Assembly (NCBI GenBank): GCA_019245415.1
Contig: JAFARO010000004.1
Location: 682,001-746,000 of the forward strand
Direction of reading: 5' to 3'
From: Alphaproteobacteria bacterium
GTDB taxonomy: Bacteria; Pseudomonadota; Alphaproteobacteria; Micropepsales; Micropepsaceae
DNA: 64,000 bases
Below are positions 35,398-43,608 of this stretch, in pieces. Position numbers and translations under genes: made by a program. Below the pieces are notes generated by a model that saw nothing but the letters and a program-made list of their open reading frames with translations, did no database searches and had not been told where the DNA came from. Position 1 is the stretch's first letter. Each line of letters begins with the position of its first letter.

Positions 35398-35508
35398 TTG
35401 TCATTCCCGGCCGAGCGGAGCGAGGGGAAGGGAATCCATGGCGCCGCGCTTGTGTCGCTGGATTCCCTTCCCCTCGGTCGCTTCGCGACTCGCGGCCGGG
35501 AATGACAA
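35398..35508. repeat. Family-1 intergenic palindrome, copy C
   Basis: Perfect 16-base arms TTGTCATTCCCGGCCG at 35398-35413 and its complement at 35493-35508. Inner arms gaggggaagggaatcca and tggattcccttcccctc are identical in kind to copy B. Lies upstream of the OPT transporter. Confidence 0.85.
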
Positions 35509-35557
35509 TCTTCTCGACTACGCTACGGGATTTCGATTTCGCCACAAGAGGGGTGGC

Positions 35558-35592
35558 AAGAAAGAAAAAGAGGGAAGGCTTTCGCCCTCCCT
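35558..35592 (-). terminator. Intrinsic terminator of the hfa operon
   Basis: On the minus strand, AGGGAGGGC pairs (one wobble) with GCCTTCCCT around a GAAA tetraloop, followed by CTTTTTCTTTCTT. A second hairpin (GGCCGTCC ... GGACGGCC, 35600-35629) sits just upstream of it, after the hfaD stop. Confidence 0.8.
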
Positions 35593-35650
35593 CTCTCTCG
35601 GCCGTCCCATGTTGCCCCAGAGGACGGCCGGCGCGGCCCCCTTTGAGAGC

Positions 35651-36598
35651 TTAGTAGTGAACCACCTGCGCGGTGTTGCCGACCGCCGATGAGCTGACAT
35701 TGACCGTGCCGCCGACATTGTAGGCCTGCACGTTGGTCGTCGAGTTGGTCGAGGACTGGTTGAGCTGCTTGGTGTTGACGTAGTTGTACTTGGCGTTGGT
35801 GTCCTCGGTGTAGACGTTGCCGGCGACCGAGCCCTGCACGTTGACGTCGTTCTGCACCTGGGCGGCGAAGACGTTCGTCGCCTGGCTGGGATCGCCGACG
35901 GCGCATTGCTGCTTCGAGTTCACCACCGTGTAGGCCGGGTCGGTCGAGATGTCGGCGGTGTTGCAGGCAACCTGCGTGCCCATGTTGACGCTGCCATTGA
36001 CATTGGTCGCCTGCGCGTTGAGATCGGCGCCGACCGCCGCGCCCGAAGCATACTGATCGTTCTTGACCAGGGTGTTGTTCATCGTCACCGCCTGGAAGGC
36101 GTTGGCGACCGCCGTGGCGCTGCCGTTGACGTCGCCGTTGACGTTGTCGGCTTCCGCGTTGGTGTTGGTCCACACACTGTCGAGATTGATCTGCTTGTTG
36201 ACGATGTCGCTCTCGCTGACATTGCCGTTTGGCGCGCCGCCGTCTGCAGGCGCACCGGCAGTGTCGCCGGAGCCGGCCGGTGTGTTGGCCGCTGTCTGTG
36301 TCGGCGCCACCGTCATCACCGGCAAGCCGGCTGCGTTCGGGCTGGTGTTCGGACCGCTGGGCCCGACTTCCATCACGGGAAGGCCCTGAACATTGGGACT
36401 CGTGTTCGGACCGGTGCGCGAAACCTGCATCACAGGCAAGCCTTGGACGTTCGGGCTGGTGTTCGGGCCCGAGCCGCCGCCGACCTGCATCACCGGCAGG
36501 CCGTTCGCGTGGGTGCTAGTCAACCCGTCCGCGTAGGCCGCCATCGGAATCATCAGGATTGCTGTACCAGCGATAAGGGTCCTGGCGAGATTGGTCAT
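35651..36598 (-). CDS. hfaD: Holdfast-anchor protein HfaD-like, curlin-like secreted protein
   Basis: 315 residues with a signal peptide (residues 1-23, ending AYA-DG). Residues about 30-105 hold four copies of a 19-residue repeat (GLPVMQV...GPNTSPNVQ; the fourth is degenerate). The remainder is rich in N/Q/A/T/V with spaced hydrophobic pairs (FQAVTMNNTLVKNDQ, SVNMGTQVACN), a beta-solenoid/curlin-like composition. As last gene after HfaA- and HfaB-like genes it corresponds to HfaD, which helps fix holdfast polysaccharide to the outer membrane. Strong site AGAGGAG precedes ATG 36598. Its start overlaps the end of the upstream hfaB by 83 bases. Secure as a secreted repeat protein; HfaD name rests on context. 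Confidence 0.75.
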   Translation of the reverse strand: MTNLARTLIAGTAILMIPMAAYADGLTSTHANGLPVMQVGGGSGPNTSPNVQGLPVMQVSRTGPNTSPNVQGLPVMEVGPSGPNTSPNAAGLPVMTVAPTQTAANTPAGSGDTAGAPADGGAPNGNVSESDIVNKQINLDSVWTNTNAEADNVNGDVNGSATAVANAFQAVTMNNTLVKNDQYASGAAVGADLNAQATNVNGSVNMGTQVACNTADISTDPAYTVVNSKQQCAVGDPSQATNVFAAQVQNDVNVQGSVAGNVYTEDTNAKYNYVNTKQLNQSSTNSTTNVQAYNVGGTVNVSSSAVGNTAQVVHY

Positions 36599-37562
36599 TG
36601 TGCTTCTCCTCTTTCATCGCGGTCGCGGGGCGATAGGTTTCGACCGGCTGGGGCTCGGGTTGGGGGCGTCTCTTGTCGGTTGCGTCGGCCAAGGGATCGT
36701 TGTCGGTGTCGAGATTGGAGGCGCAGGCGTTCGACGGAATGCGGTAGAGCCGCGAGGTCATCTCGAGCACCGCGCGCTCCACCACCGAGCGCACCGCGAG
36801 CTGCACCGGCTCGAGCGCGCTTTCGCCGACCGAGGCGTCGAAGAAAGTCTGGCCCAGGAAGTCGAACACGCCGGCCTGGATCTGATGGCCGATGATCTGC
36901 TTCTGGTACGAGATCACGTCGACGACCTGCAGCGTGTTGGTGTCGACGAGGCGCAGGTCGAGGCCGACATTCATGACATAGAGGCTGGCGCTGGCCGAGC
37001 CTTTGATGCCGTTGGTCGTGGTCTGCCCGCCGTCGCCATTGGCGCCTTCGGAGCGGATGTTGAAGTTGAGCTCCGTGATGCCGCCGACCATGTAGTAGTC
37101 CGAGCCCGGGATCGAGCCGGCCAGGATGCGGCGATAGTCACCCGGCGCCACCTGCGGCTTGTCGTTGCCGATCAGCTTGCTGCTGGCGTATTTGAGCTCC
37201 ATTTCGGCGACCGAGGTGTCGAAACGCTCGACCAGCTGCACGCCGGACTTGGCGAGCGCCGACATCGCCATCAGCGCGGCGCCCTGCGTCAGCTTGCGGC
37301 CCGAATTGTCGCTCTCGTTCTTGCCGGTGTAGTCGGCGATCTGGCCCACCGCGATGCGCAGCGGTCGCTGGGCGGTGTAGCGGCCCATGCAGCGCAGCGC
37401 CTGCGAATAGGGAGTCTCGTTGCTGATCACCGGCGAGCCGCCGATGGGAACGGTGTAGCGCCCGTCACTCTCGGGCGTCGTGCTGATGCAGCCTTCCAGG
37501 GCGATCAGCGCGAGCACCATCGCCAGTGGCATCATCAGGTGTTTTCGTCCGCGCGCGGTCAT
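36516..37562 (-). CDS. hfaB: CsgG/HfaB family outer-membrane secretion lipoprotein
   Basis: 348 residues with a lipoprotein-type leader (MVLALIALEGC, Cys25). The CsgG domain follows: LRIAVGQIADYTGKNESDNSG, SGVQLVERFDTSVAEMELKY, DYYMVGGITELNFNIRSEGA, and LDLRLVDTNTLQVVDVISYQ. CsgG-type proteins form a nonameric outer-membrane channel exporting curli-like subunits; HfaB does this for HfaA and HfaD in Caulobacter. AAGGGGAGG precedes the ATG at 37562. The C-terminal 27 residues (from about MKEEKHNDQSRQDPYRW) extend over the hfaD start, a long overlap. Family assignment is strong. Confidence 0.88.
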   Translation of the reverse strand: MTARGRKHLMMPLAMVLALIALEGCISTTPESDGRYTVPIGGSPVISNETPYSQALRCMGRYTAQRPLRIAVGQIADYTGKNESDNSGRKLTQGAALMAMSALAKSGVQLVERFDTSVAEMELKYASSKLIGNDKPQVAPGDYRRILAGSIPGSDYYMVGGITELNFNIRSEGANGDGGQTTTNGIKGSASASLYVMNVGLDLRLVDTNTLQVVDVISYQKQIIGHQIQAGVFDFLGQTFFDASVGESALEPVQLAVRSVVERAVLEMTSRLYRIPSNACASNLDTDNDPLADATDKRRPQPEPQPVETYRPATAMKEEKHNDQSRQDPYRWYSNPDDSDGGLRGRVD

Positions 37563-37588
37563 GGGATGGGGCCTCCCCTTCGCTTTCT

Positions 37589-37978
37589 TCAGTGCACGTT
37601 GTTGTTGGCGTTTTGATCGCCGTTGTTGGTCTGGACGGAGTCGACGATGACGATGTTGTTCGAGCCCGCGGTGACGACGTTGAGCTGGTTGCCGATCGCG
37701 GTCGCTTGGCCGTTGACGCCGCCGCCGAAGCCGCTCTGGCCCGGCGTGAAGTTCTGCACGCCGCCCACTTCGGCGAACGACGAGGAGGTGATCTGGCCGT
37801 TGACGACTTCGAGATTGCCGTTGGCATCGCGCAGCGACGAATTCACGGGCGCGTTCTGCGAGGTCGAGCTCAGGCCGATCGGAGCGTTGTAGTTGCTCGC
37901 GGCGTCGTACGAGCCGGCTTCGGCCAGGCTCGCGGTGGCGGCGAGGAGTGCGGCAGAGATCGCAAGACGCTTCAACAT
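37589..37978 (-). CDS. hfaA: Holdfast anchoring protein HfaA-like
   Basis: 129 residues, signal peptide residues 1-22 (TASLAEA-GS). The mature part contains VNGQITSSSFAEVGGVQNFT and GQATAIGNQLNVVTAGSNN, then NNGDQNANN: a curlin-like, N/Q/G-rich composition typical of HfaA, a surface subunit that with HfaD links holdfast polysaccharide to the cell. It is first in a three-gene unit hfaA-hfaB-hfaD, in Caulobacter gene order. ATG at 37978. Probably an amyloid-like, surface-exposed protein; polymerisation is inferred from family. Confidence 0.8.
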   Translation of the reverse strand: MLKRLAISAALLAATASLAEAGSYDAASNYNAPIGLSSTSQNAPVNSSLRDANGNLEVVNGQITSSSFAEVGGVQNFTPGQSGFGGGVNGQATAIGNQLNVVTAGSNNIVIVDSVQTNNGDQNANNNVH

Positions 37979-38132
37979 GATGGGCTCTGGCAATGGTGTC
38001 GCTCGCCAGGACAGCAACCCCCGTGCCACGCCGGGGCCGCCTTCCATGGCCCGGTTGGTTCAAAGCGGGACGCGGTTCGGTATAGTCGCGCTAACCGGTG
38101 TGCCGCGGGCGTACCGAAAGCAGAGGTGGACC

Positions 38133-38756
38133 TTGGCACGTCTGGAATTCTTCTTCGACGTCTCCTCGCCCTGGACCTATCTCGCCTTTACGCGGATTCA
38201 CGACGTCGCACGGCGCACGGGCGCACAGATCGTCTGGAAGCCGATCCTGGTGGGCGGCGTCTTCAATGCGGTCAATCGAGAGGTCTATGAGCGCCGCGCC
38301 CATCCCGATCCGCGCAAAGCGTCCTATTCCGGGAAAGACCTTCAGGACTGGGCGCGCCTCGCGGGCATCGTCATCGGCAAGCCTGCTGTGTTTCCGGTCC
38401 GCGCCGTCACAGCAATGCGCTGCGTGCTCGCAGCCCAGGAGCAGGGCGCATTGGTGGAATTGTCCCGCGCCATGTTCGAGGCCTATTGGCGCGACCTCAA
38501 GGACATCGGCCAGACCGAGGTGCTGGAAGAGACGATCGCGGCCACCGGCCTCGACCCGGAAGATATCCTCTCACGCGCCGGCTCGGCAGAAATCAAGGAG
38601 CGTCTGAAGGCCAATACGGAGGAGGTGATCGCGCGCGGCGGCTTCGGCTCGCCGACCATGTTCGTCGATGGCGACGATATGTATTTCGGAAACGACCGCC
38701 TGCCCCTGGTCGAAGCGGCCCTGATGCGCGACGGATTTGGCACTGGCGCCCCTTGA
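38133..38756 (+). CDS. 2-hydroxychromene-2-carboxylate isomerase/DsbA-like GSH enzyme
   Basis: 207 residues from a TTG start at 38133 with AGAGGTGG upstream; no in-frame ATG lies near. LEFFFDVSSPWTYLAFTRIH is the family signature, with the Ser that activates glutathione, and GSPTMFVDGDDMYFGNDRLP near the end holds the conserved cis-Pro loop. Members isomerise 2-hydroxychromene-2-carboxylate in naphthalene breakdown, but many genomes have homologues of unknown role. No aromatic pathway genes are adjacent. Divergent from the hfa operon. Confidence 0.8.
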   Translation: MARLEFFFDVSSPWTYLAFTRIHDVARRTGAQIVWKPILVGGVFNAVNREVYERRAHPDPRKASYSGKDLQDWARLAGIVIGKPAVFPVRAVTAMRCVLAAQEQGALVELSRAMFEAYWRDLKDIGQTEVLEETIAATGLDPEDILSRAGSAEIKERLKANTEEVIARGGFGSPTMFVDGDDMYFGNDRLPLVEAALMRDGFGTGAP

Positions 38757-38792
38757 ACGGCGGCCGGCCGGGGCCAAGTTAAGGGAGCGGCG

Positions 38793-39119
38793 ATGCCGCC
38801 AATGGAGGCCTCCATGTCCGATTCGAGCCAAGGCGCCGCTGCCAGTCAGCCTCTGCCTGTGCCCACGCACCAGCCATTCCCGGTCGTGCGCCTCGCCTAT
38901 GCGTTCGTTTTCGCGCTTGTCGCCTGGATGGCGCTGTGGCTGGTCTTCGTCCTGGGCGTGGCCCAGTTCGCGATCCTCGCCGTCAGCGGCCGGGTCAACG
39001 ACGAGCTCAAGGGCTTCACGCTCGGTCTGGTGCAGTATCTCTGGGAGCTTTTGGCGTTCATCGTCTTCATTCGCGACGAGCGGCCGTTCCCGTTCGCACC
39101 CTTTCCCCGCCATCTCTGA
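38793..39119 (+). CDS. DUF4389-like small membrane protein
   Basis: 108 residues with two membrane helices: about 30-60 (LAYAFVFALVAWMALWLVFV, continuing) and about 78-95 (LGLVQYLWELLAFIVFIRDE). Short and conserved in shape with DUF4389 proteins, whose function is unknown. ATG 38793 has AAGGGAG five bases upstream; an in-frame ATG at 38814 with GGAGG is an equally good alternative and would give MSDSSQGAAA. Follows the isomerase at 36 bases and is probably cotranscribed. Confidence 0.6.
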   Translation: MPPMEASMSDSSQGAAASQPLPVPTHQPFPVVRLAYAFVFALVAWMALWLVFVLGVAQFAILAVSGRVNDELKGFTLGLVQYLWELLAFIVFIRDERPFPFAPFPRHL

Positions 39120-39448
39120 CAATCGATAGTAGAGACCGGAACGACGCCCTCGCGGCTTCGCCTGGCACGCGTGCCATTCGCGCTTGTGTTTCAGATGCTT
39201 AGCGGCCGCGCGGGGATGTTGCAGGAATGCCCGCCCGCCTGCATCTTCGGTGTGGCATATTAGGTACAAATGTTGGCCGAAGTAGCGCAGGGGCCTGTGC
39301 GCACAGGGATAATCCCCTTGCCCCTATGCTGACATTCCCTCAATCTTCATACGCCTAATTGCGTCGACTGGGTCCGCTCGGGGTGAGCGGGGCGTACTTG
39401 GCAATTTCATGACCCCGCCGATAAAGGGGTCGCAACGGGGAGTTCAAA
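39120..39448. other. Non-coding stretch upstream of the TonB receptor
   Basis: 329 bases with no credible gene. It contains a perfect 14-base palindrome CCTGTGCGCACAGG at 39294-39307, a plausible operator or hairpin, and is otherwise AT-richer toward 39340. The receptor start follows at 39449 with ggggag-type sequence just upstream. Confidence 0.5.
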
Positions 39449-42400
39449 ATGCCTGCGAAGCGTTCGCTGGGGACGAGCCAGTCCCTTACCTTCATTGGTG
39501 CATTGCTCGTTACCACCGCATTCACGGTACCGGCATTCGCGCAGATCGAAACCGTGGTTGTGACCGCCGAAAAGCGTTCGGAGGACATCCAATCGGTGCC
39601 GATCGCGGTGACGGCCTATACGGCGCAGGATCTCGCCGCCCACCAGGTCAATCAGTTCAAGGACATCCAGTTCTCGACGCCGAACGTCTATTACAGCAAG
39701 ACGAACTTCACCGGCACGAACTTCGCGATCCGCGGCATCGGCACCCAGGTGATCTCCGGCGACGCCGAATCCGGCATCGCCTTCAACATCAACGACATCT
39801 TCTACGAGTCCGCGCCCGTCGACTCCGGCCAGTTCTACGACATCGACCGGGTCGAAGTGCTGCGCGGCCCGCAAAGCACGCTGTACGGACGCGGTGCGAC
39901 CGGCGGCGCCGTCAACGTCTTCTCGGCCCGTCCCAAGCTCGACGCCTTCGCCGCGAGCATCGATGCCAGCTACGGCACCTACAACACCTCCGAGATCAAG
40001 GGCATGGTCAACATGCCGATCATCGACGGCCAGCTCGGCGTGCGCGTCGCGGCCGATTGGATCCGCCATGACGGCTACGACACCAACGTCGATGCCGCCG
40101 CGGGCGATGCGCACCCCGACTCGCGCGACCAATGGTCCGCGCGCGGCAGCATTCGCTGGCAACCGACCAACGACACGACCGTCGATGTCATCGTCGAACA
40201 TGGCGATGAGAACGACACGCGCATGCGCGGCGAGAAACAGCTCTGCCACACCGACCCGTCGGGCGTGCTGGGTTGCTTGCCGGACGAACTCGCCAACCAG
40301 CCGGTGAATCCGAACGCCACGTTCTTCAACATTCCCGTCAGCAGCCAGGCGACGCTGCAAGTCTTCGGGCCGGTGCTCGGTCCGGCGGCTGCTCTGCTCG
40401 GATTGTTCGATCTTACGCAAGCCTATGTCGCGCCTCCGGGCGCGGTTCCGAGCAATCCGCGCACGATCAACTCCGACTTCACGCCCACGACGAAGGGCCG
40501 CGGCAATTCGATCACCGGGGAAGTGAAGCAGAAATGGGCGGACTGGCTCGACATGACTCTGGTGGGCGGCTACGCCGACGGCGAGATCAAATCCCAGGAA
40601 AGCTACACCAACTCGCCCGGCGCTCCGTTCGATCCCGTCAAGCTCGCCACCAGCGAGTTCGTGTTCGCATCGACTTTGCAGGCTTATGCCGCGGGCGGCC
40701 TGGTTCCGCCTTCCTTCGCCGATCCGGTCAATGGTCCCTATGCCTTCATACTGAATCCGCCCACGCCGGGGACACTGCCGACCTCGAACTTCACCAACAA
40801 CGGCATCATCGGCGGCTCGATCAACCGCTACACCAGCAATCCGTTCGCCTATGACCAGTCGAACGGCGTTTCCAAGCAGTGGTCGGCGGACCTTCGCTTC
40901 AATACCAATTTCGACGGCCCGCTGAACTTCATGCTCGCCGCCTACTATCTGAAATACGACGCCGCCGGCGATTACTTCGTGGGCGCCAACACGCTGGACT
41001 ACGGCCAGACCCTGATCGGCGGAATACTCGGGCCGGTGCTTGCGCTACTTGGCGAGCCTGTCCCGGGATGTAATACGACGGGCTGCATCTTCGGTACGCC
41101 GTACTACGACAACAACACCGAGCGCAGCAACGTCGATTCCAAGGCCATCTATGGTGAGGCCTACTGGACGGCAATTCCCGACACCTTGAAGGTGACGATC
41201 GGGTTGCGCGGCACCCAGGACATCAAGGACTACACCGGCGGCATCCGCATCTTCAACGGCTTCATGCCCATCGGATCGAATGACGCCACCGCGGCCATGC
41301 AGACCTGTTACGGCGAGTTCGCAGCGGGCAATCCGCAACAGGCGGGCTGCGACCTTGGTGCGGCGACCAACACGCCCGGCATCTACCAGAACACGCATCG
41401 CGACTTCGAGCAGCTCACGGGTCGCGCGGTGATCGACTGGACGCCCAAGCTGAGCTTCACCGATCAGACCTTGATCTACGCGTCCTATTCGCGCGGTTAC
41501 AAGGCCGGCGGCTCGAACCCCGGCGTGCAGCCGGGCAATATCGGCGTGCCCTTCGTCTACAAGCCGGAATCGATCGACGCCTACGAAATCGGCGCCAAGA
41601 ACACGTTGCTCGACGGGCGCCTGCAGGCGAACCTGACCGCCTGGTATTACGACTACGGGAACTACCAGATCTCGTCGATCATCTCGAACACCTCGGTCAA
41701 CACCAACATCAACTCCTTCCTCAACGGCTTCGAGGGCGAGTTCGTGTGGGCGCCGACCGACAAGTGGCAGTTCAACTTGAGCGCCGGCTGGACGCAGTCC
41801 AAGGTCGGACAGACGTCGCAGATCGACACCCGCAATCCTGGAGCCGGACTGAGCTACGGGCTGGTGGTGAAGGATGCGACGCTGACCACGACCAACGCCC
41901 AGAACTGCGTATTGTATGACAACGCTCCGGGCGGAACGGGCAACGTCTCTGCCGACTTCGGCACACTGAGCTTGTTCACGGGCGGGCTGTTCTTCGCGCC
42001 GCCCGGCGGCATCAATAGTCTGTCTGGGGCCGGCGTTCCCAATGCGGCGTACGGTACCTGCAGCACGGGCATCTACGACAAGCTCGTGGCCGCGGGCCTC
42101 GCCACGAAAGTCGCGCAGGGCAAGTACATCCTGCCCGGCGGCTTTGCGACCTGGGACGACTCTACCGGGGGCAGCCTGACCGGCGTGCCCGTCAATCTCG
42201 ACGGCAACCAGCTCGCCGACACGCCTCCCTACACGATCAGCTTCGGCGCCCAGTACACGATGCCGGTGGGCGGCGGGTTCAACTTGGTCAGCCGCGGCGA
42301 CTTCTACTGGCAGGCCGCGAGCTGGGGCCGCATCTTCAACGACTCGGCCGACCGCATTAAGTCCTACAGCGTCATGAACGCGCTGTTCACGCTCAATGCG

Positions 42401-42559
42401 CCGAACAATGAGTGGTACGTCGCGCTGTATGGCCGTAATCTGCTCGGCGGCAGCAAGGTCACCGGCCAGTACCTGACGAGCTCTTCGTCGGGCCTGTGGA
42501 CCGGCGTGTTCTACGGCGAGCCGCGCAACGTCGGCATCACGGTCGGCGCGCGGTTCTAA
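39449..42559 (+). CDS. TonB-dependent outer-membrane receptor
   Basis: 1036 residues with a signal peptide (residues 1-32, AFA-QI). The TonB box/plug begins IETVVVTAEKRSEDIQSVP, with DIQFSTPNVYYSKTNFTGTN, then FAIRGIGTQVI and DIDRVEVLRGPQSTLYGRGA, typical of plug domains. The C-terminal beta-barrel ends in NVGITVGARF, with the terminal Phe recognised for outer-membrane insertion. It resembles receptors of the Caulobacterales/Sphingomonadales group that import glycans, lipids or vitamins; substrate unknown. No TonB/ExbB genes adjoin. It is followed by a strong intrinsic terminator. Confidence 0.93.
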   Translation: MPAKRSLGTSQSLTFIGALLVTTAFTVPAFAQIETVVVTAEKRSEDIQSVPIAVTAYTAQDLAAHQVNQFKDIQFSTPNVYYSKTNFTGTNFAIRGIGTQVISGDAESGIAFNINDIFYESAPVDSGQFYDIDRVEVLRGPQSTLYGRGATGGAVNVFSARPKLDAFAASIDASYGTYNTSEIKGMVNMPIIDGQLGVRVAADWIRHDGYDTNVDAAAGDAHPDSRDQWSARGSIRWQPTNDTTVDVIVEHGDENDTRMRGEKQLCHTDPSGVLGCLPDELANQPVNPNATFFNIPVSSQATLQVFGPVLGPAAALLGLFDLTQAYVAPPGAVPSNPRTINSDFTPTTKGRGNSITGEVKQKWADWLDMTLVGGYADGEIKSQESYTNSPGAPFDPVKLATSEFVFASTLQAYAAGGLVPPSFADPVNGPYAFILNPPTPGTLPTSNFTNNGIIGGSINRYTSNPFAYDQSNGVSKQWSADLRFNTNFDGPLNFMLAAYYLKYDAAGDYFVGANTLDYGQTLIGGILGPVLALLGEPVPGCNTTGCIFGTPYYDNNTERSNVDSKAIYGEAYWTAIPDTLKVTIGLRGTQDIKDYTGGIRIFNGFMPIGSNDATAAMQTCYGEFAAGNPQQAGCDLGAATNTPGIYQNTHRDFEQLTGRAVIDWTPKLSFTDQTLIYASYSRGYKAGGSNPGVQPGNIGVPFVYKPESIDAYEIGAKNTLLDGRLQANLTAWYYDYGNYQISSIISNTSVNTNINSFLNGFEGEFVWAPTDKWQFNLSAGWTQSKVGQTSQIDTRNPGAGLSYGLVVKDATLTTTNAQNCVLYDNAPGGTGNVSADFGTLSLFTGGLFFAPPGGINSLSGAGVPNAAYGTCSTGIYDKLVAAGLATKVAQGKYILPGGFATWDDSTGGSLTGVPVNLDGNQLADTPPYTISFGAQYTMPVGGGFNLVSRGDFYWQAASWGRIFNDSADRIKSYSVMNALFTLNAPNNEWYVALYGRNLLGGSKVTGQYLTSSSSGLWTGVFYGEPRNVGITVGARF

Positions 42560-42586
42560 GCCGCAAGCCGGACGTCAATCGAAAGC

Positions 42587-42617
42587 GGGGCGCCGGGCAA
42601 CCGGCGCCCCTTTTTCT
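42587..42617 (+). terminator. Intrinsic terminator after the TonB receptor
   Basis: Perfect 10-bp stem GGGGCGCCGG / CCGGCGCCCC with a GCAA tetraloop, followed by TTTTTCTT. Textbook rho-independent terminator 27 bases past the stop codon. Confidence 0.92.
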
Positions 42618-42669
42618 TGTTACACTGGTTCCTTGTTCCACTGGCTTGTCACCGCACGGGAGTCGCTGC

Positions 42670-43608
42670 ATGCAGACGCGTCGATTGGGAACCAGCGCGA
42701 TCGAGGTCTCGACCGTCGGTCTCGGCTGCAACAATTTCGGCATTCTCGACCTCGAGTCCTCGCGCAAGGTCGTGACCCGGGCGCTCGATCTGGGAATCAC
42801 GCTGCTCGACACCGCCGATGTCTACGGCAATCGCGGCGGTTCGGAAGAGCAGCTCGGTCAGATCCTGGGCCCCCGGCGCAAGGACGTCGTGCTCGCGACC
42901 AAATTCGGCATGGCGATGGATGACGATGCCGTCAAGGCCCGCGGCAGCCGCGGCTATATCGCGGGTGCGGTGGAGGCGAGCCTGAAAAGGCTCAGGACCG
43001 ATTGGATCGACCTCTACCAATACCACACGCCGGATGGGAAGACGCCGCTCGAGGAGACCCTCGCCGCGCTCGACGATCTGGTCGCGTCCGGCAAGGTGCG
43101 CGCGATCGGCTGTTCCAATCTGCCCGCCGCTGGCGTGCGCGACGCCACAGCCATCACCCGCGACCGCAAGCTCACGCCGTTCGTCTCGGCGCAGGACGAA
43201 TACAGCCTGCTGGTGCGCGACGCGGAGAAGGAGCTGATGCCGGCAATCGAGTCGTGCCGGATGTCGCTGCTGCCCTATTTCCCTCTCGCCAGCGGCCTGC
43301 TCACGGGCAAATACCGCCGCGGCGAAGCGGCGCCCAAGGATACCCGCTTCGGCCGGACCAGCCGCTTCAACGACCGCTACATGAGCGAGGCGAACTGGGC
43401 GATCGTCGCGCGACTGGAGGAATTCTGCCGCGCCCGCGGCCGCAATCTGCTGGAGCTGGCGTTCTCCTGGCTGCTTTCCCACCCCGTGCTCGCCAGCGTC
43501 ATTGCCGGGGCCACACGGCCCGAGCAGGTCGAGGCGAACGTCAAGGCTGCGTCATGGCAGCTCACGCCACAGGAGTTGGCGGAAATCGACCGGATGACGC
43601 GGAAATAG
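42670..43608 (+). CDS. Aldo/keto reductase
   Basis: 312 residues. TIM-barrel AKR signatures: LGLGCNNFG-type N-terminus (STVGLGCNNFGILDLESSRK), LLDTADVYGNRGGSEEQLGQ with catalytic Asp and Tyr, DWIDLYQYHTPD and SCRMSLLPYFPLASGLLTGK. Reduces aldehydes or ketones with NADPH; this subgroup (VyR/YccK-like, with FGRTSRFNDRYM insert) has no firm substrate. The TAG (43606-43608) abuts the RND stop on the opposite strand with no gap. Cytoplasmic. Confidence 0.88.
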   Translation: MQTRRLGTSAIEVSTVGLGCNNFGILDLESSRKVVTRALDLGITLLDTADVYGNRGGSEEQLGQILGPRRKDVVLATKFGMAMDDDAVKARGSRGYIAGAVEASLKRLRTDWIDLYQYHTPDGKTPLEETLAALDDLVASGKVRAIGCSNLPAAGVRDATAITRDRKLTPFVSAQDEYSLLVRDAEKELMPAIESCRMSLLPYFPLASGLLTGKYRRGEAAPKDTRFGRTSRFNDRYMSEANWAIVARLEEFCRARGRNLLELAFSWLLSHPVLASVIAGATRPEQVEANVKAASWQLTPQELAEIDRMTRK

